NCBI GenBank assembly: GCA_003818285.1
Contig: RPRB01000002.1
Location: forward strand, 62,001 to 126,000
Origin: Myxococcaceae bacterium
Lineage (GTDB): Bacteria > Myxococcota > Myxococcia > Myxococcales > Myxococcaceae
DNA length: 64,000 bases
Reading direction: 5' to 3'
Every line of letters begins with the position of its first letter. Within the stretch, counting starts at the first letter, position 1. Below the pieces are notes generated by a model. That model was not told the origin of the DNA, ran no database searches, and saw nothing but the letters and a program-made list of their open reading frames with translations. Positions 49,812 to 58,226 of the stretch are shown here, in pieces. Both the position numbers and the translations under genes were made by a program.

Positions 49812-50396
49812 TCACGGCACGACGACGGTGTCGCCGGGTTGCAGCGGGAAGTCCGCGCCCTGCGTGCGCCGTTCGACCAGGTCGGAGTATCGCACGGGGA
49901 TGCGCGGACCGTTCTTCGCCCGGATCACCATCATCCCGTTCCGGTCCGCGAACTCGGTCAGGCCGCCCGCCATCGCCAGCGCCTGGAGAACCGTGACCGG
50001 TCCGCGCAGGGGGAAGGCCCCCGGCTTCTGCACCTCGCCGGTGACGTAGACGCGGGCGCTGTTCACCTCGCGCACCATGACCGTCACCCGCGGGCTCTGG
50101 ATGTACTTCTGCAGCCGCCCGGCGATGTCCTGCTCCAGCTCGACCGTCGTGCGCCCCTCGGCCTGCACCTCGCCCACCATCGGCAGGGTGATGAAGCCGT
50201 CCGGTCGGACCGGCAGAGTTCGCGACAGGTCCGCGTCCCGCCACACCGAGACGTCGAGCACGTCCTCCCTGCCGATCCGGTACGGCTCCTCCGCGGTCGC
50301 GACCGGCGCCACCGCCTGCTCGTGGGCACAGCCGCCGAGCAGCAGCGCCCCCGTCAGCAGCCCCCCGATCCACCCTCCAGTCCGTGTCGTCTGCAC
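49812..50396 (-). CDS. Short polysaccharide-export (OPX) lipoprotein
   Basis: The protein has a lipoprotein signal (IGGLLTGALLLGGC) followed by PES domain EEPYRIGREDVLDVSVWRDADLSRTLPVRPDGFITLPMVGEV, and one SLBB domain (ARVYVTGEVQKPGAFPLRGPVTVLQALAMAGGLTEFADR), ending QPGDTVVVP. It lacks the C-terminal amphipathic helix that forms the outer-membrane ring in Wza, so it belongs with the short class that needs a partner porin, here the next gene. The start is uncertain: GTG at 50396 gives a clean signal peptide of 23 residues; TTG at 50441 adds 15 residues. First gene of the EPS operon. Confidence 0.85.
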   Translation of the reverse strand: MQTTRTGGWIGGLLTGALLLGGCAHEQAVAPVATAEEPYRIGREDVLDVSVWRDADLSRTLPVRPDGFITLPMVGEVQAEGRTTVELEQDIAGRLQKYIQSPRVTVMVREVNSARVYVTGEVQKPGAFPLRGPVTVLQALAMAGGLTEFADRNGMMVIRAKNGPRIPVRYSDLVERRTQGADFPLQPGDTVVVP

Positions 50397-50683
50397 GCCG
50401 GCCGGGGAAGCAGCGCTTGTGCCAAGCGGTGGCCGGGCCAACCCCGCGGGATGTCCGGTGATCCGGCCCCGGGAGGTGCCGATGACCGTAAGAAGTTCCG
50501 CCCGCGGAACGAACGACGAGCCGGTGCGAGGAGCGCCTGGCTGCTCTCCGTGGGCGCGAGCGCCGAGTGTCGGGCCGCTCGACAGTCGGGATCGGCGCGC
50601 GGTGCGGCGCGCTGCACACCGTACGACCAGTTCCTAGTTTCCGCGCTCAGTCAGGGTCGGCGAGCGAGGCGGCGGGGAGTCCT

Positions 50684-50899
50684 ATGTGGAAGGCGGCGGC
50701 GGCGGCGGTGGTGTCGTTCACGATGGGGGGAGCGGCGATGACGGTGCTCGGAACGCTGCTCGGGGGCTACGCGGAACCCGCCGCGCTCGGCCTCGCAGGC
50801 ATCGCGCTCATGGCCTCGAGCCCGCTCCTCGGTCACCAGTTCCTCGGCACGCGTCACGCCGAGGTTGCGCGTGCGCCGGAGTCCAAGGTCGGCGCATGA
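50684..50899 (+). CDS. Small membrane protein, unknown
   Basis: A 71-residue protein, MWKAAAAAVVSFTMGGAAMT followed by VLGTLLGGYAEPAALGLAGIALMASSPLL, with one or two hydrophobic stretches and a short soluble tail HQFLGTRHAEVARAPESKVGA. The ATG at 50684 has GGGGAG five bases upstream, a good ribosome binding site. The 287-base region before it (50397-50683), divergent from the OPX gene, contains no other gene. I do not recognise the family. The following small gene overlaps its stop (ATGA), which supports translation of both. Confidence 0.6.
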   Translation: MWKAAAAAVVSFTMGGAAMTVLGTLLGGYAEPAALGLAGIALMASSPLLGHQFLGTRHAEVARAPESKVGA

Positions 50900-51051
50900 C
50901 CTCCGTCGCGGTCTACCGCCACCTCGGCGGTCCTCCGCTCCGGCTCCGCGTCCGGCCCTACCCCACCTTCCGGGCGCACGACTCCGGTCCGGACGGCTCG
51001 GAGCCGCGGGGCGTCGCCGAGGCGCTCAGGGTCTGGCTGGCGACGGGCTGA
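50896..51051 (+). CDS. Hypothetical 51-residue protein
   Basis: MTSVAVYRHLGGPPLRLRVR followed by PYPTFRAHDSGPDGSEPRGVAEALRVWLATG. Translation starts in the upstream gene's stop codon (ATGA overlap at 50896-50899), the main reason to believe it. It is Arg/Pro-rich with no motif, no signal peptide and no cysteines. It may be a non-coding extension of the transcript; coding probability is modest. Confidence 0.4.
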   Translation: MTSVAVYRHLGGPPLRLRVRPYPTFRAHDSGPDGSEPRGVAEALRVWLATG

Positions 51052-51183
51052 TCCTGCGTGCGGCTGGACGTCGCAGCGGGCAGCACGCGGCCCGTCGGGC
51101 GAGGAGGCGGTGAGGCAAGGGTTCCACGCGGCGCCACCGGTCGGCACATTGCCCTGGGTCAAACCCGAAGGAGGAACGACCTC

Positions 51184-51942
51184 ATGAGACTGACGCACAG
51201 CCTCGCGCTGACGGCGATGTTCGTCGGCGCCGCGGCCTTCGCCCAGACCAGCCCCGGCACGCCCGCGGACCCCACCTCCGCCACCCGGTCGCCGGCGCCG
51301 GCCCCGAGCGCCGCGGAGACCGGAAAGAGCGCGGCTGCGATGAGCCCGTCGGCCGTGCTCTCGATGCTTCACCAGGTGAACCAGGACGAGATCAAGCTCG
51401 GCCGGATCGCCCAGCCCAAGGCGCAGAACGACAAGGTGAAGGACTACGCCAAGGACATGATCGACGACCACACCGCGCTGGACAAGAAGATCAGCGACTT
51501 CGTCCAGAAGGACGGCAAGGGGAAGGTGACGCTCTCCTCGAGCCAGATTCCCGCACCGAAGCGCCGGGAGATGAAGACCATGAGCGACGATGCGGAGCGC
51601 ACGCTGAGCTCCGCGACCGGTGCCACCTTCGACCGGAGCTACATGTCGGAGATGGTGAAGGGCCACGAGGCAGTTCTCTCGGATCTCGAGGCCGCCCTGC
51701 CCTCGCTCAAGGGACAGGCCAAGGTCTATGACCTCGTCTCGGACGCACGTGACAAGGTCAAGGCTCACCGCGACCACGCCAGGGACGTCCTGAAGGACCT
51801 CGACCGCAGCAGTGCCACCGGCGGCAGCGGGACACAGGGCACCAGCGGCTCGAGCACCGGGACCCGCGACACCAGCAGCCCGAGCTCGACGACGACCCCC
51901 GGGTCCACCACGCCGAGCACCAGCGGCGGCACCGGACGCTAG
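51184..51942 (+). CDS. DUF4142 secreted protein
   Basis: A 252-residue exported protein with signal peptide LALTAMFVGAAAFAQ. The core at ~50-190 is the DUF4142 ferritin-like helical domain (HQVNQDEIKLGRIAQPKAQN, VKDYAKDMIDDHTALDKKI, YMSEMVKGHEAVLSDLEA, ARDKVKAHRDHARDVLKDL); conserved histidines and acidic residues are present, but metal binding is not proven. The C-terminal ~50 residues are a Ser/Thr/Gly low-complexity tail. AAGGAGG precedes the ATG at 51184. A clear intrinsic terminator follows the stop. Confidence 0.85.
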   Translation: MRLTHSLALTAMFVGAAAFAQTSPGTPADPTSATRSPAPAPSAAETGKSAAAMSPSAVLSMLHQVNQDEIKLGRIAQPKAQNDKVKDYAKDMIDDHTALDKKISDFVQKDGKGKVTLSSSQIPAPKRREMKTMSDDAERTLSSATGATFDRSYMSEMVKGHEAVLSDLEAALPSLKGQAKVYDLVSDARDKVKAHRDHARDVLKDLDRSSATGGSGTQGTSGSSTGTRDTSSPSSTTTPGSTTPSTSGGTGR

Positions 51943-51968
51943 TCGCGGCAGGACCCTCGAGACGACCG

Positions 51969-52010
51969 GCCCCCCGGGGACGCCATCGCGCTCTCCCCGG
52001 GGGCTTTCTT
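51969..52010 (+). terminator. Intrinsic terminator after the DUF4142 gene
   Basis: An 11-bp GC-rich stem (GCCCCCCGGGGA at 51969-51980, complement at 51994-52004, one bulged base) closes a 13-base loop and is followed by TTTCTT (52005-52010). It lies 27 bases after the DUF4142 stop codon and 38 bases before the next gene. It is the only textbook rho-independent terminator in the window. Confidence 0.8.
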
Positions 52011-52047
52011 CGTCCGGTCCGTCCCGCGGTGGCCTAGTCTTCCTCCC

Positions 52048-52536
52048 GTGCCTGCCCACTGGCTGATCAAGAGTGAGCCCTCCGCGTACTCCTTCGCGCG
52101 CCTCCAGGCGGACGGCCGCACCGAGTGGACCGGCGTCCGGAACTTCGAGGCGCGGAACAACCTGCGGGCGATGGCGGCGGGCGACCTGTGCCTCTACTAC
52201 CACTCGACGGAAGAGAAGGCCGTCGTGGGGGTCGCCCGCGTGTCCCGGACGGCGCGGCCGGATCCCACAGCCCCCGGAGAGGACTGGTCATCGGTGGAGG
52301 TCGAGCCCGTCGAGCCGCTGGCCACCCCGGTGACGCTGGAGCGCATCCGCGCCGATGCCGCGCTGAAGGACTTCCAGCTCGTGACCCGAGGGCGGTTGAG
52401 CGTCGTTCCGGTCACGCCGGCGCAGTACGCGCGCCTGCTCGCCCTGTCGCGGCGCCGCGAGGCGTCCTCGCCGGCCCTGGCGCGGAAGCGGTCCACGGCA
52501 CGCCGGAGCCCCACCCGCCGGAAACGCGCCCGCTGA
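52048..52536 (+). CDS. EVE-domain protein
   Basis: The 162-residue product matches the EVE (thymocyte nuclear protein 1-like) domain: HWLIKSEPSAYSFARL, EWTGVRNFEARNNLRAMAAGD, CLYYHSTEEKAVVGVARVSR and ARPDPTAPGEDW. EVE domains bind modified bases (for example 5-methyl- or hydroxymethyl-cytosine) in RNA or DNA, and many bacterial members belong to defence or modified-base pathways, but no such neighbour is seen. GTG start at 52048. The C-terminal 25 residues are Arg/Lys-rich (nucleic-acid contact). Confidence 0.88.
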   Translation: MPAHWLIKSEPSAYSFARLQADGRTEWTGVRNFEARNNLRAMAAGDLCLYYHSTEEKAVVGVARVSRTARPDPTAPGEDWSSVEVEPVEPLATPVTLERIRADAALKDFQLVTRGRLSVVPVTPAQYARLLALSRRREASSPALARKRSTARRSPTRRKRAR

Positions 52537-52598
52537 GCTCCGCAGAAGGCCGGCGCCTGGAGCACCGCTCGACCGCGCAGCCGGGACGGCTCCGGCGC

Positions 52599-53513
52599 TC
52601 AGCTCAGCACCGGCGTCTGCACCACCTCGAGCTGCGGCATACCGGTGAACGCAGCCGCCAGGAGGCGCCGCGCGTTCCCCCGGAGGTCGGGGAAGGCCGT
52701 GCACCCGATGGACACCGCGGTGCGGACGATGCGTCCGTCCACCTGGAACCGCGCGCGGTCGAACCGCTCCGCCAGACGGGAGCGGACCCAGTGCAGTCCC
52801 TCCTGCGGCGTCGAGGGAAGGAGCACGGCGAAGCGATGGTCCGCCACCCGCGCCACGACGTCGGCCTCCCGGGAGGCCTGGAGCAGCACCGTGCTCGCGT
52901 ACAGCACCAGCCGGTCCGCCATCGTCCGCCCGAAGGTTCGCCGCAGGTGGCGGAATCCCTGCAGCTCGATGCCCAGCACTCCGAAGCCCCCTCCGTGACG
53001 TTCGCAGCGAAGCAGCTCCTGCTGCACGAAGGCAGTCATCGCCCGGCGGCTCCAGGTCCCGGTCAGCCGGTCCCGCAGACCCGTCACCTCGTCGTCCGCC
53101 GGGCGGGACATGCGCCGCACGCCCTCGCGGAGGCGGAGCAGGCCCCGCACGCGGGCCACGAGCTCCCGCAGCTCCAGCGGCTTCGCCAGGGCATCCACGC
53201 CGTGTCCTCGCTCGAGCACGTGGAGCCGGAGCTCCGGATCCGGCGCGTCGAGCAGATAGACGAAGGGGACCGCTCCGCTGGTGAGTCTCTGGAGACGCCG
53301 GGCCACCGCCACCGAGGCGAATCCCGGAGCGTGCACCGCCATCAGAACCACGTGCGGCCGGAACAGCGTCCATAGCGGGAGCGCCGCCTCCGCGCTTCCC
53401 AGCGCGGTCACGAGAAATCCCGCCTGGCGGAGCGCCTCGCCCACCTGGGTCCGGGCGGCCTCGGACTCGTCGACCACCATCACCCTCGGCGTGTGTGGGT
53501 CCTGCTGGGGCAC
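52599..53513 (-). CDS. Receiver-GGDEF protein with both active sites degenerate
   Basis: The 304-residue protein has a receiver domain at 8-125 (RVMVVDESEAA; conserved Lys111 in ALAKPLE) in which the phospho-acceptor Asp is replaced by Ala59 (VVLMAVHAPG instead of VLLDV). The C-terminal GGDEF-type domain has DRLTGTWSRRAMTAFV and LGIELQGFRHLR, but the active-site loop is VADHRF (222-227) instead of GGDEF. The protein therefore probably cannot be phosphorylated at Asp or make c-di-GMP, and may act as a binding or scaffold protein. Unlinked to a kinase in this window. Start ATG 53513. Confidence 0.8.
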   Translation of the reverse strand: MPQQDPHTPRVMVVDESEAARTQVGEALRQAGFLVTALGSAEAALPLWTLFRPHVVLMAVHAPGFASVAVARRLQRLTSGAVPFVYLLDAPDPELRLHVLERGHGVDALAKPLELRELVARVRGLLRLREGVRRMSRPADDEVTGLRDRLTGTWSRRAMTAFVQQELLRCERHGGGFGVLGIELQGFRHLRRTFGRTMADRLVLYASTVLLQASREADVVARVADHRFAVLLPSTPQEGLHWVRSRLAERFDRARFQVDGRIVRTAVSIGCTAFPDLRGNARRLLAAAFTGMPQLEVVQTPVLS

Positions 53514-53595
53514 GGTCGTTTTTCCAGGGACGCCTCACCCGGCATCCGTCAGAAGTTCAGGCTCCGGCTCGCCCGGATGGGGGTGCCGGGCTGTT

Positions 53596-53841
53596 CTACG
53601 CAACGCTCGTGCCACGCAGCCGGTCTTCGAGCCCCTTCTCATCCACCCGGAGCCGGGCGATCTCCTCTCCATCCAGGGTGACCACGGGCACCGCGTGTCG
53701 GTACCGCTCCCAGGTGTCGCGGTCGTCCCGGATGTCCACCACCTCCAGGACGAAATCGACCCGGGTCCGGAGCTCCTCGAGCACCCGGCGTGCTTCGACG
53801 CACAGCGCGCAGCGGGGTTTCGTGTAGATCCGAACCGTCAC
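53596..53841 (-). CDS. Glutaredoxin/thioredoxin-like small redox protein
   Basis: An 81-residue thioredoxin-fold protein: MTVRIYTKPRCALCVEARRV has a CALC active site (Cys11, Cys14), then VDFVLEVVDIRDDRDTWERY, VPVVTLDGEE with the cis-proline PVV, and LRVDEKGL. This is the DUF836/glutaredoxin-like type reducing small thiols. GTG at 53841 is chosen for length and the normal N-terminus; ATG at 53862 would add seven residues and overlap the divergent DUF4388 start in CATG. Partner substrates are unknown. Confidence 0.8.
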   Translation of the reverse strand: MTVRIYTKPRCALCVEARRVLEELRTRVDFVLEVVDIRDDRDTWERYRHAVPVVTLDGEEIARLRVDEKGLEDRLRGTSVA

Positions 53842-53860
53842 GCCTGTGACACTAGCGCTC

Positions 53861-54994
53861 ATGCGCGGCCTTCTGGGCGACCTTGCGACCATGCCTCTCC
53901 GGGACCTGGTGGCCTATCTCGGCAACCGGAAGGCGACCGGCACGCTTCTGGTCGAGCGCCCGGACGAACGGCACCAGGTGGTCATCCGGGAAGGCGCGGT
54001 GATCCAGGCCGGGAGCAACGCGCCGCGCGAGTACCTCGCCCAGTTCCTGATGAACATGGGGATGATCACCGAGGACGAGTACACCGAGGCCTTCCAGCAG
54101 CAGCTCGCCACCAAGGTGGCGCTGGGGAAGATCCTCGTCGACTCGGGCAAGGTCCCGGAGGACGCGGTCCGGAACGCGCTCTCGCTCAAGTTCCGCGAGG
54201 CGCTGCTCGGCTGCTTCGACTGGATGGAGGGCCGCTTCACCTTCACGCCCGGCGACGCCGCCACGCCGGTGCACGGGCTGGACGTGAGCGTCAGCCTCCT
54301 CGACGTCCACCGCGAGGCGGACCTCCGGCAGACCGCGTGGCGCGCGATCCGCGAAGTGTTCCCCACCGGCCGAGTGCGGCTCCGGATCGACCGGGAGCAG
54401 CTCGCCGGCCCACCGGAGCCGGGAAGCCTGGACGACCGGCTATACGCCCTCATCGAGGAGGGCGCCACCATCGATGACCTGGTGCTCGGGCTTCACTCCA
54501 CCGACTTCTTCCTCTACCAGCGGCTGTTCGCGCTGCACCGGCTGGGCGCGGTCTCCGTCCTCCCCACCGAATCGCCCACGGTCCCCACCGCCGTGCCGGA
54601 GGTGCTCGGCAGCGAGCAGGGCCCGGACGAGATCCTCCGGGCAGCGCAGGCCTATTACGCCTCGGGCAACGTCGGCGACGCCGCCGCGCTCGCTCGCCGC
54701 GCGTACGAGGTCTCTCCCTCCGCCCAGACCGCGAACTTCCTTCGCCAGGCCGAGGCTGCGCTGGCGGACCAGCTGAAGGCCGAGCTGGTGCACGGGGGGA
54801 AGGTTCCGCGGCTCAAGGTGTCCCCCGGCCTCGTCCGGCAGATGCCGCTCAGCGCCCCGGAACGCTATCTGCTGTCGCGCATCGACGGCCAGCGAACGGT
54901 GGAGGCCATCATCCAGGTCTCCCCCATCCACGAGCTGGACGCGCTCCGGTGCTTCAAGGGCTTCGTCGACCAGGGGCTGATCGACCTGCGCTGA
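53861..54994 (+). CDS. DUF4388-domain protein
   Basis: The product (377 residues from the ATG at 53861; a GTG at 53846 is possible) begins with the DUF4388/PATAN-type domain MRGLLGDLATMPLRDLVAYL, TGTLLVERPDERHQVVIREGAVIQAGS, followed by a low-complexity region with a winged-helix-like segment, a TPR-like stretch (PDEILRAAQAYYASGNVGDAAALARRAY) and a C-terminal LLSRIDGQRTVEAIIQVSPI repeat. DUF4388 proteins are common and multiplied in myxobacteria, where they regulate motility and signalling; this one is uncharacterised. Its 3' end overlaps the penicillin-binding protein gene by 41 bases in convergent orientation. Confidence 0.85.
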   Translation: MRGLLGDLATMPLRDLVAYLGNRKATGTLLVERPDERHQVVIREGAVIQAGSNAPREYLAQFLMNMGMITEDEYTEAFQQQLATKVALGKILVDSGKVPEDAVRNALSLKFREALLGCFDWMEGRFTFTPGDAATPVHGLDVSVSLLDVHREADLRQTAWRAIREVFPTGRVRLRIDREQLAGPPEPGSLDDRLYALIEEGATIDDLVLGLHSTDFFLYQRLFALHRLGAVSVLPTESPTVPTAVPEVLGSEQGPDEILRAAQAYYASGNVGDAAALARRAYEVSPSAQTANFLRQAEAALADQLKAELVHGGKVPRLKVSPGLVRQMPLSAPERYLLSRIDGQRTVEAIIQVSPIHELDALRCFKGFVDQGLIDLR

Positions 54995-56234
54995 CCGAGG
55001 CCAGCCGACCCGCGCCACCCACCGCTTCCAGCCCCAGGCGCATCGCCTCGCGGGCCAGCCAGGGAGCACGGATGCGCCACCGGGGCTCGTTCACCACCAC
55101 CGCCGCCACCGCGATCCGGGGCGCCTCGCGAGGCGCGAACCCGACGAACCAGGAGTAATCGCGGAAGGGATTGCGGTCGGCGAGAGAGCCGGTCTTCCCC
55201 ACCGCGCCGCGGAGCTCGCGCAGCCGGAAGAACCGCCGGGCGGTGCCGTGGGTGACCGTCTCCTCCATCATGGTGGTCAGCGCTGCGGCGCGCTCCTCGC
55301 TGAGGACCCGCTCGGGATCGGGCGCCTCGGCCAGGTCTCGCTCGAAGAGGATGGGCGCCCGCCAGAGGCCGCCGTTCGCCGCCACCGCTGCGATCAGCGC
55401 CCCGTGGAGGGGAGAGAGGAACACGTCGCCGAAGCCAGCGCCGGTGCGGGCGAGCTCCAGCGGCTCGTCGGGGACGGAGGCCAGCGAGGGCTCCGTGGGG
55501 ATGGCGAAGGGAATGCGACGGTTGAACCGGAAGAGCTCGGCGGCGGAGCGGAGCTTGTCCGCGTCCAGGTAGCGGTGAGTCAGCTTCGCGAACACCACGT
55601 TGGCGCTCCGCCCCAGGGCCTCGGAGAGGCTCACGCACTCCCGGTCGCGCTGAGTGTCGGCGAGCAGCGATTCGCTCACCCGCCGCTTCCCACCGTGGTA
55701 GCAGGACTCGTCCTCGGGACTGACGCCCTCGTCCAGGAGCGCGCTGGCGGTCACCAGCTTGAAGATGCTGGCCGCGGGGAACACCGCCTTGACCGGAAGC
55801 CCCCGCAGCCCCGGCGCCGCCTCGCTGTGCTCCACCATCGCCAGCACCCGGCCGGTGGATGGCTCCAGCACCACCACCGCCGCCCAGGGCGTCTGATAGT
55901 CCTTGAGCGTGCGGGTGAGGCTCTCCTGCACCGAGGGCACCAGGGTGAGCGCCGCCTCGCCCTCGCCGCCGCTCAGCACGTAGTGCGCGCCGTCCCGCCT
56001 GGCGCGCGAGATCAGATCCTCGGCCGGCGCCAGCGGGCGCGCCGAGGCCAGCGGCGGCGTCTTGACCCGGCTGGGCACCGGCAGCGGAGCGGCTGCTGGA
56101 GCCACCGGTTCCGGAGCCTCGGCGGGCGCCGGGACGGTGGTGCCCGGAAGCATGGTGGGGTCGAGCGCCTCGTCCTCGGGAGTGAAGCCGGTGAGCAACA
56201 CGGCGAGGCACGGAAGCCAGAGCGCAGCGCGCAT
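54954..56234 (-). CDS. Penicillin-binding protein transpeptidase domain protein
   Basis: The 426-residue exported protein (signal peptide MRAALWLPCLAVLLTGF, then a Pro/Ala linker to residue ~65) is a single transpeptidase domain without the N-terminal dimerisation domain of class B PBPs. The catalytic motifs are SIFK (S156-K159), SAN (S210-N212) and KTG (K347-G349). It could be a class B-like D,D-transpeptidase or a beta-lactam-sensing relative; the short form resembles soluble PBPs found in sporulating or differentiating bacteria. No cell-division gene is adjacent. ATG at 56234; longer frames run into the divergent ABC permease. Confidence 0.85.
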   Translation of the reverse strand: MRAALWLPCLAVLLTGFTPEDEALDPTMLPGTTVPAPAEAPEPVAPAAAPLPVPSRVKTPPLASARPLAPAEDLISRARRDGAHYVLSGGEGEAALTLVPSVQESLTRTLKDYQTPWAAVVVLEPSTGRVLAMVEHSEAAPGLRGLPVKAVFPAASIFKLVTASALLDEGVSPEDESCYHGGKRRVSESLLADTQRDRECVSLSEALGRSANVVFAKLTHRYLDADKLRSAAELFRFNRRIPFAIPTEPSLASVPDEPLELARTGAGFGDVFLSPLHGALIAAVAANGGLWRAPILFERDLAEAPDPERVLSEERAAALTTMMEETVTHGTARRFFRLRELRGAVGKTGSLADRNPFRDYSWFVGFAPREAPRIAVAAVVVNEPRWRIRAPWLAREAMRLGLEAVGGAGRLASVSAGRSAPGRRSP

Positions 56235-56311
56235 GTCCCGCCATCGTACGACGGCCTCCTCTCCCCGGTGAAGACTTCGGCCGGTGTCCTCTGGTAGGCC
56301 CTGGGCCCACG

Positions 56312-57175
56312 TTGAGCCCCTTTCTCGAGACGCTGTCCGTGACCCGGACCGAGTTGCTTCGCACCCTCCGGAACGCGCGGGTCCTGGTCCTCCTCCTCCT
56401 CTTCGGCACCTCCACCGCACTCATCGGCCTGATGCTGGGGCTGCTCACTCGCGGGCTCGACGCGCAGGGACCGGAGACGGCCGCGGCCGCCGGCGCCAGC
56501 ATCCTCGGTTTCCTCTGGGGCGTTGACGGCGGGGCCGTCGAGCACCTCTCCGAGCTGCCCCTGCTGGTTCCGCTGGTGTTCGGCGCCGACCTCTTCTTCC
56601 TTCCGCTGTTCATCGCCCTGCTCGGCTACGACCAGCTCAGCGCCGAGGTGGCCACCGGCAGCGTCCGCTACCTCGCGGTGCGCGCCCGGCGGGGGAGCGT
56701 CCTCGCCGGGAAGTTCCTCGCCCAGGCGGTGGTCATGGGGCTGTTGCTCGCGCTGGTGGTGGCGGGGCTCTTCGCCGCCGGGGCCGGGCTGCGGTCGGGG
56801 CTCGAGCCCGTCTCCTATGCCGCGGCCGCGGCGCGCTTCTGGGCGGGGGGCGCGGCGCTCGCCTTCGGGTATCTCGCCCTCACCGCGCTCTCCTCGGCAA
56901 TGACCTCGAGCCCGGGGAGCAGCCTTCTGCTGAACGTGGGCGCGCTGTTCGGGTTCTGGCTCCTCCACGCCGTCGGGAGTCGCGCGGCGCTGGTGCATCG
57001 AATGGGCGGCTCCGCGTCGTGGACGGAGGACCTCCGCTGGCTCTCGCCCTCGGCCTACGCCTCCGGAGTCCTCGGCTCGACGACCACGCTCCTCACCTCA
57101 GTGGCGGCGTACGCGGCGTTCGGCGCGGTCTTTCTCGGCGTGGCCTGGGCAGTCTTCCGGGCCAGGGACGTGTGA
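56312..57175 (+). CDS. ABC exporter permease
   Basis: The 287-residue membrane protein has six hydrophobic helices (VLVLLLLFGTSTALIGLMLG, LLVPLVFGADLFFLPLFIALL, AVVMGLLLALVVAGLFAAG, ALAFGYLALTALSSAM, SLLLNVGALFGFWLL, LTSVAAYAAFGAVFLGVAWAV) and AVRARRGSVLAGKFLA, typical of ABC-2 permeases. It is followed six bases later by an ATPase, so the two form a two-gene exporter. Start TTG 56312 or GTG 56339. Substrate not inferable. Confidence 0.82.
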   Translation: MSPFLETLSVTRTELLRTLRNARVLVLLLLFGTSTALIGLMLGLLTRGLDAQGPETAAAAGASILGFLWGVDGGAVEHLSELPLLVPLVFGADLFFLPLFIALLGYDQLSAEVATGSVRYLAVRARRGSVLAGKFLAQAVVMGLLLALVVAGLFAAGAGLRSGLEPVSYAAAAARFWAGGAALAFGYLALTALSSAMTSSPGSSLLLNVGALFGFWLLHAVGSRAALVHRMGGSASWTEDLRWLSPSAYASGVLGSTTTLLTSVAAYAAFGAVFLGVAWAVFRARDV

Positions 57176-57181
57176 GAGACC

Positions 57182-58099
57182 GTGGACGCCGCGCTCAGCT
57201 TCGACACGGTGACCAAGCGCTACGGCAGCACGGTGGCGCTCGACCGGGTGAGCTTCCAGGTTCGCCCCGGGAGCTGCCACGGGCTGGTGGGCCCGAACGG
57301 CGCCGGCAAGACCACCACCTTCGGGCTGGCCGCGGGCTTCCTCCGCCCCGGGACCGGCACCATCCGGGTGCTGGGCAGGGAGCCGCGCGACCGCGGGCCC
57401 CGCCGGCCCCGCCTCGGCGTGCTGCCCCAGGACGCGGACCTCCCGGCCTACCTGGACGTGGGCACGCTCCTCACCAGCTGGGCGAGGCTCTCGGGCGAGG
57501 CTCGGCCCGAGGCGGCAGCCCGGGTCGCGCTCGAGCGGGTGCAGCTTCCCGACGCCTGGGACGCCTCGCCCCGTGCACTGTCGCACGGGGTCGCGAAGCG
57601 GGTGGCGCTCGCCCAGGCGCTGCTCGGTGAGCCGGCGCTCCTCCTCCTGGACGAGCCCACCTCCGGCCTCGACCCGCGCGCCGCGGCGGAGGTGCGCAGC
57701 CTGCTCTCCGGTCTCCGTGGCCAGCGGACGGTCATCATCAGCAGCCACAACCTCGCGGAGCTGGAGCGGCTGTGCGACGCCGTGACGGTCCTCGACCATG
57801 GAAAGGTGGTCCAGGACGGCACGCTGGCCGAGGTCACCCGCCGCGCGGCCGAGTTCTCCCTCCAGATCAGCCGGGGAGACGTGCCGCTCCCCGAGCTCCG
57901 GGCACTGCCCGGCGTGGCCCGGGTCGACCTCTCCCCGTCCGGTCAGCTCGCGGTGCGGCTCGCGCCCGACGCGCCGCCGGCCGAGGACGTCATCGCCGCG
58001 GTGCTCGAGGTCCTGCTCGCCCGGGGCGTGCGGATCACCGCCCTCATCCAGGGCAGCTCGCTCGAGCAGCGGGTCCTGGACGTGACCTCCGGCCCCTGA
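57182..58099 (+). CDS. ABC exporter ATP-binding protein
   Basis: The 305-residue ATPase has Walker A GPNGAGKTTTFGLAAG, Q-loop VLPQDADLPAYLDV, signature LSHGVAKRVALAQALL, Walker B LLLLDEPTSGLD and H-loop ISSHNLAELER. The layout with a C-terminal ~80 residue extension (ALPGVARVDLSPSGQLAVRL) resembles CcmA/NatA-type drug or multidrug ABC-2 transporters. GTG start six bases after the permease stop. The extension contains no obvious motif. Confidence 0.9.
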   Translation: MDAALSFDTVTKRYGSTVALDRVSFQVRPGSCHGLVGPNGAGKTTTFGLAAGFLRPGTGTIRVLGREPRDRGPRRPRLGVLPQDADLPAYLDVGTLLTSWARLSGEARPEAAARVALERVQLPDAWDASPRALSHGVAKRVALAQALLGEPALLLLDEPTSGLDPRAAAEVRSLLSGLRGQRTVIISSHNLAELERLCDAVTVLDHGKVVQDGTLAEVTRRAAEFSLQISRGDVPLPELRALPGVARVDLSPSGQLAVRLAPDAPPAEDVIAAVLEVLLARGVRITALIQGSSLEQRVLDVTSGP

Positions 58100-58226
58100 G
58101 CGTGTCGCTCGGGGCATCGCTCGCCGGGGAGTGCGCTGGGAGCCCCGGGGGCACGAGACCGAGGCAGGCCGGTTGGAAGGAGCGGTGCGCGCATGCCCCC
58201 GCCCGCCGCGTCTCCCCGGGGCCTTC

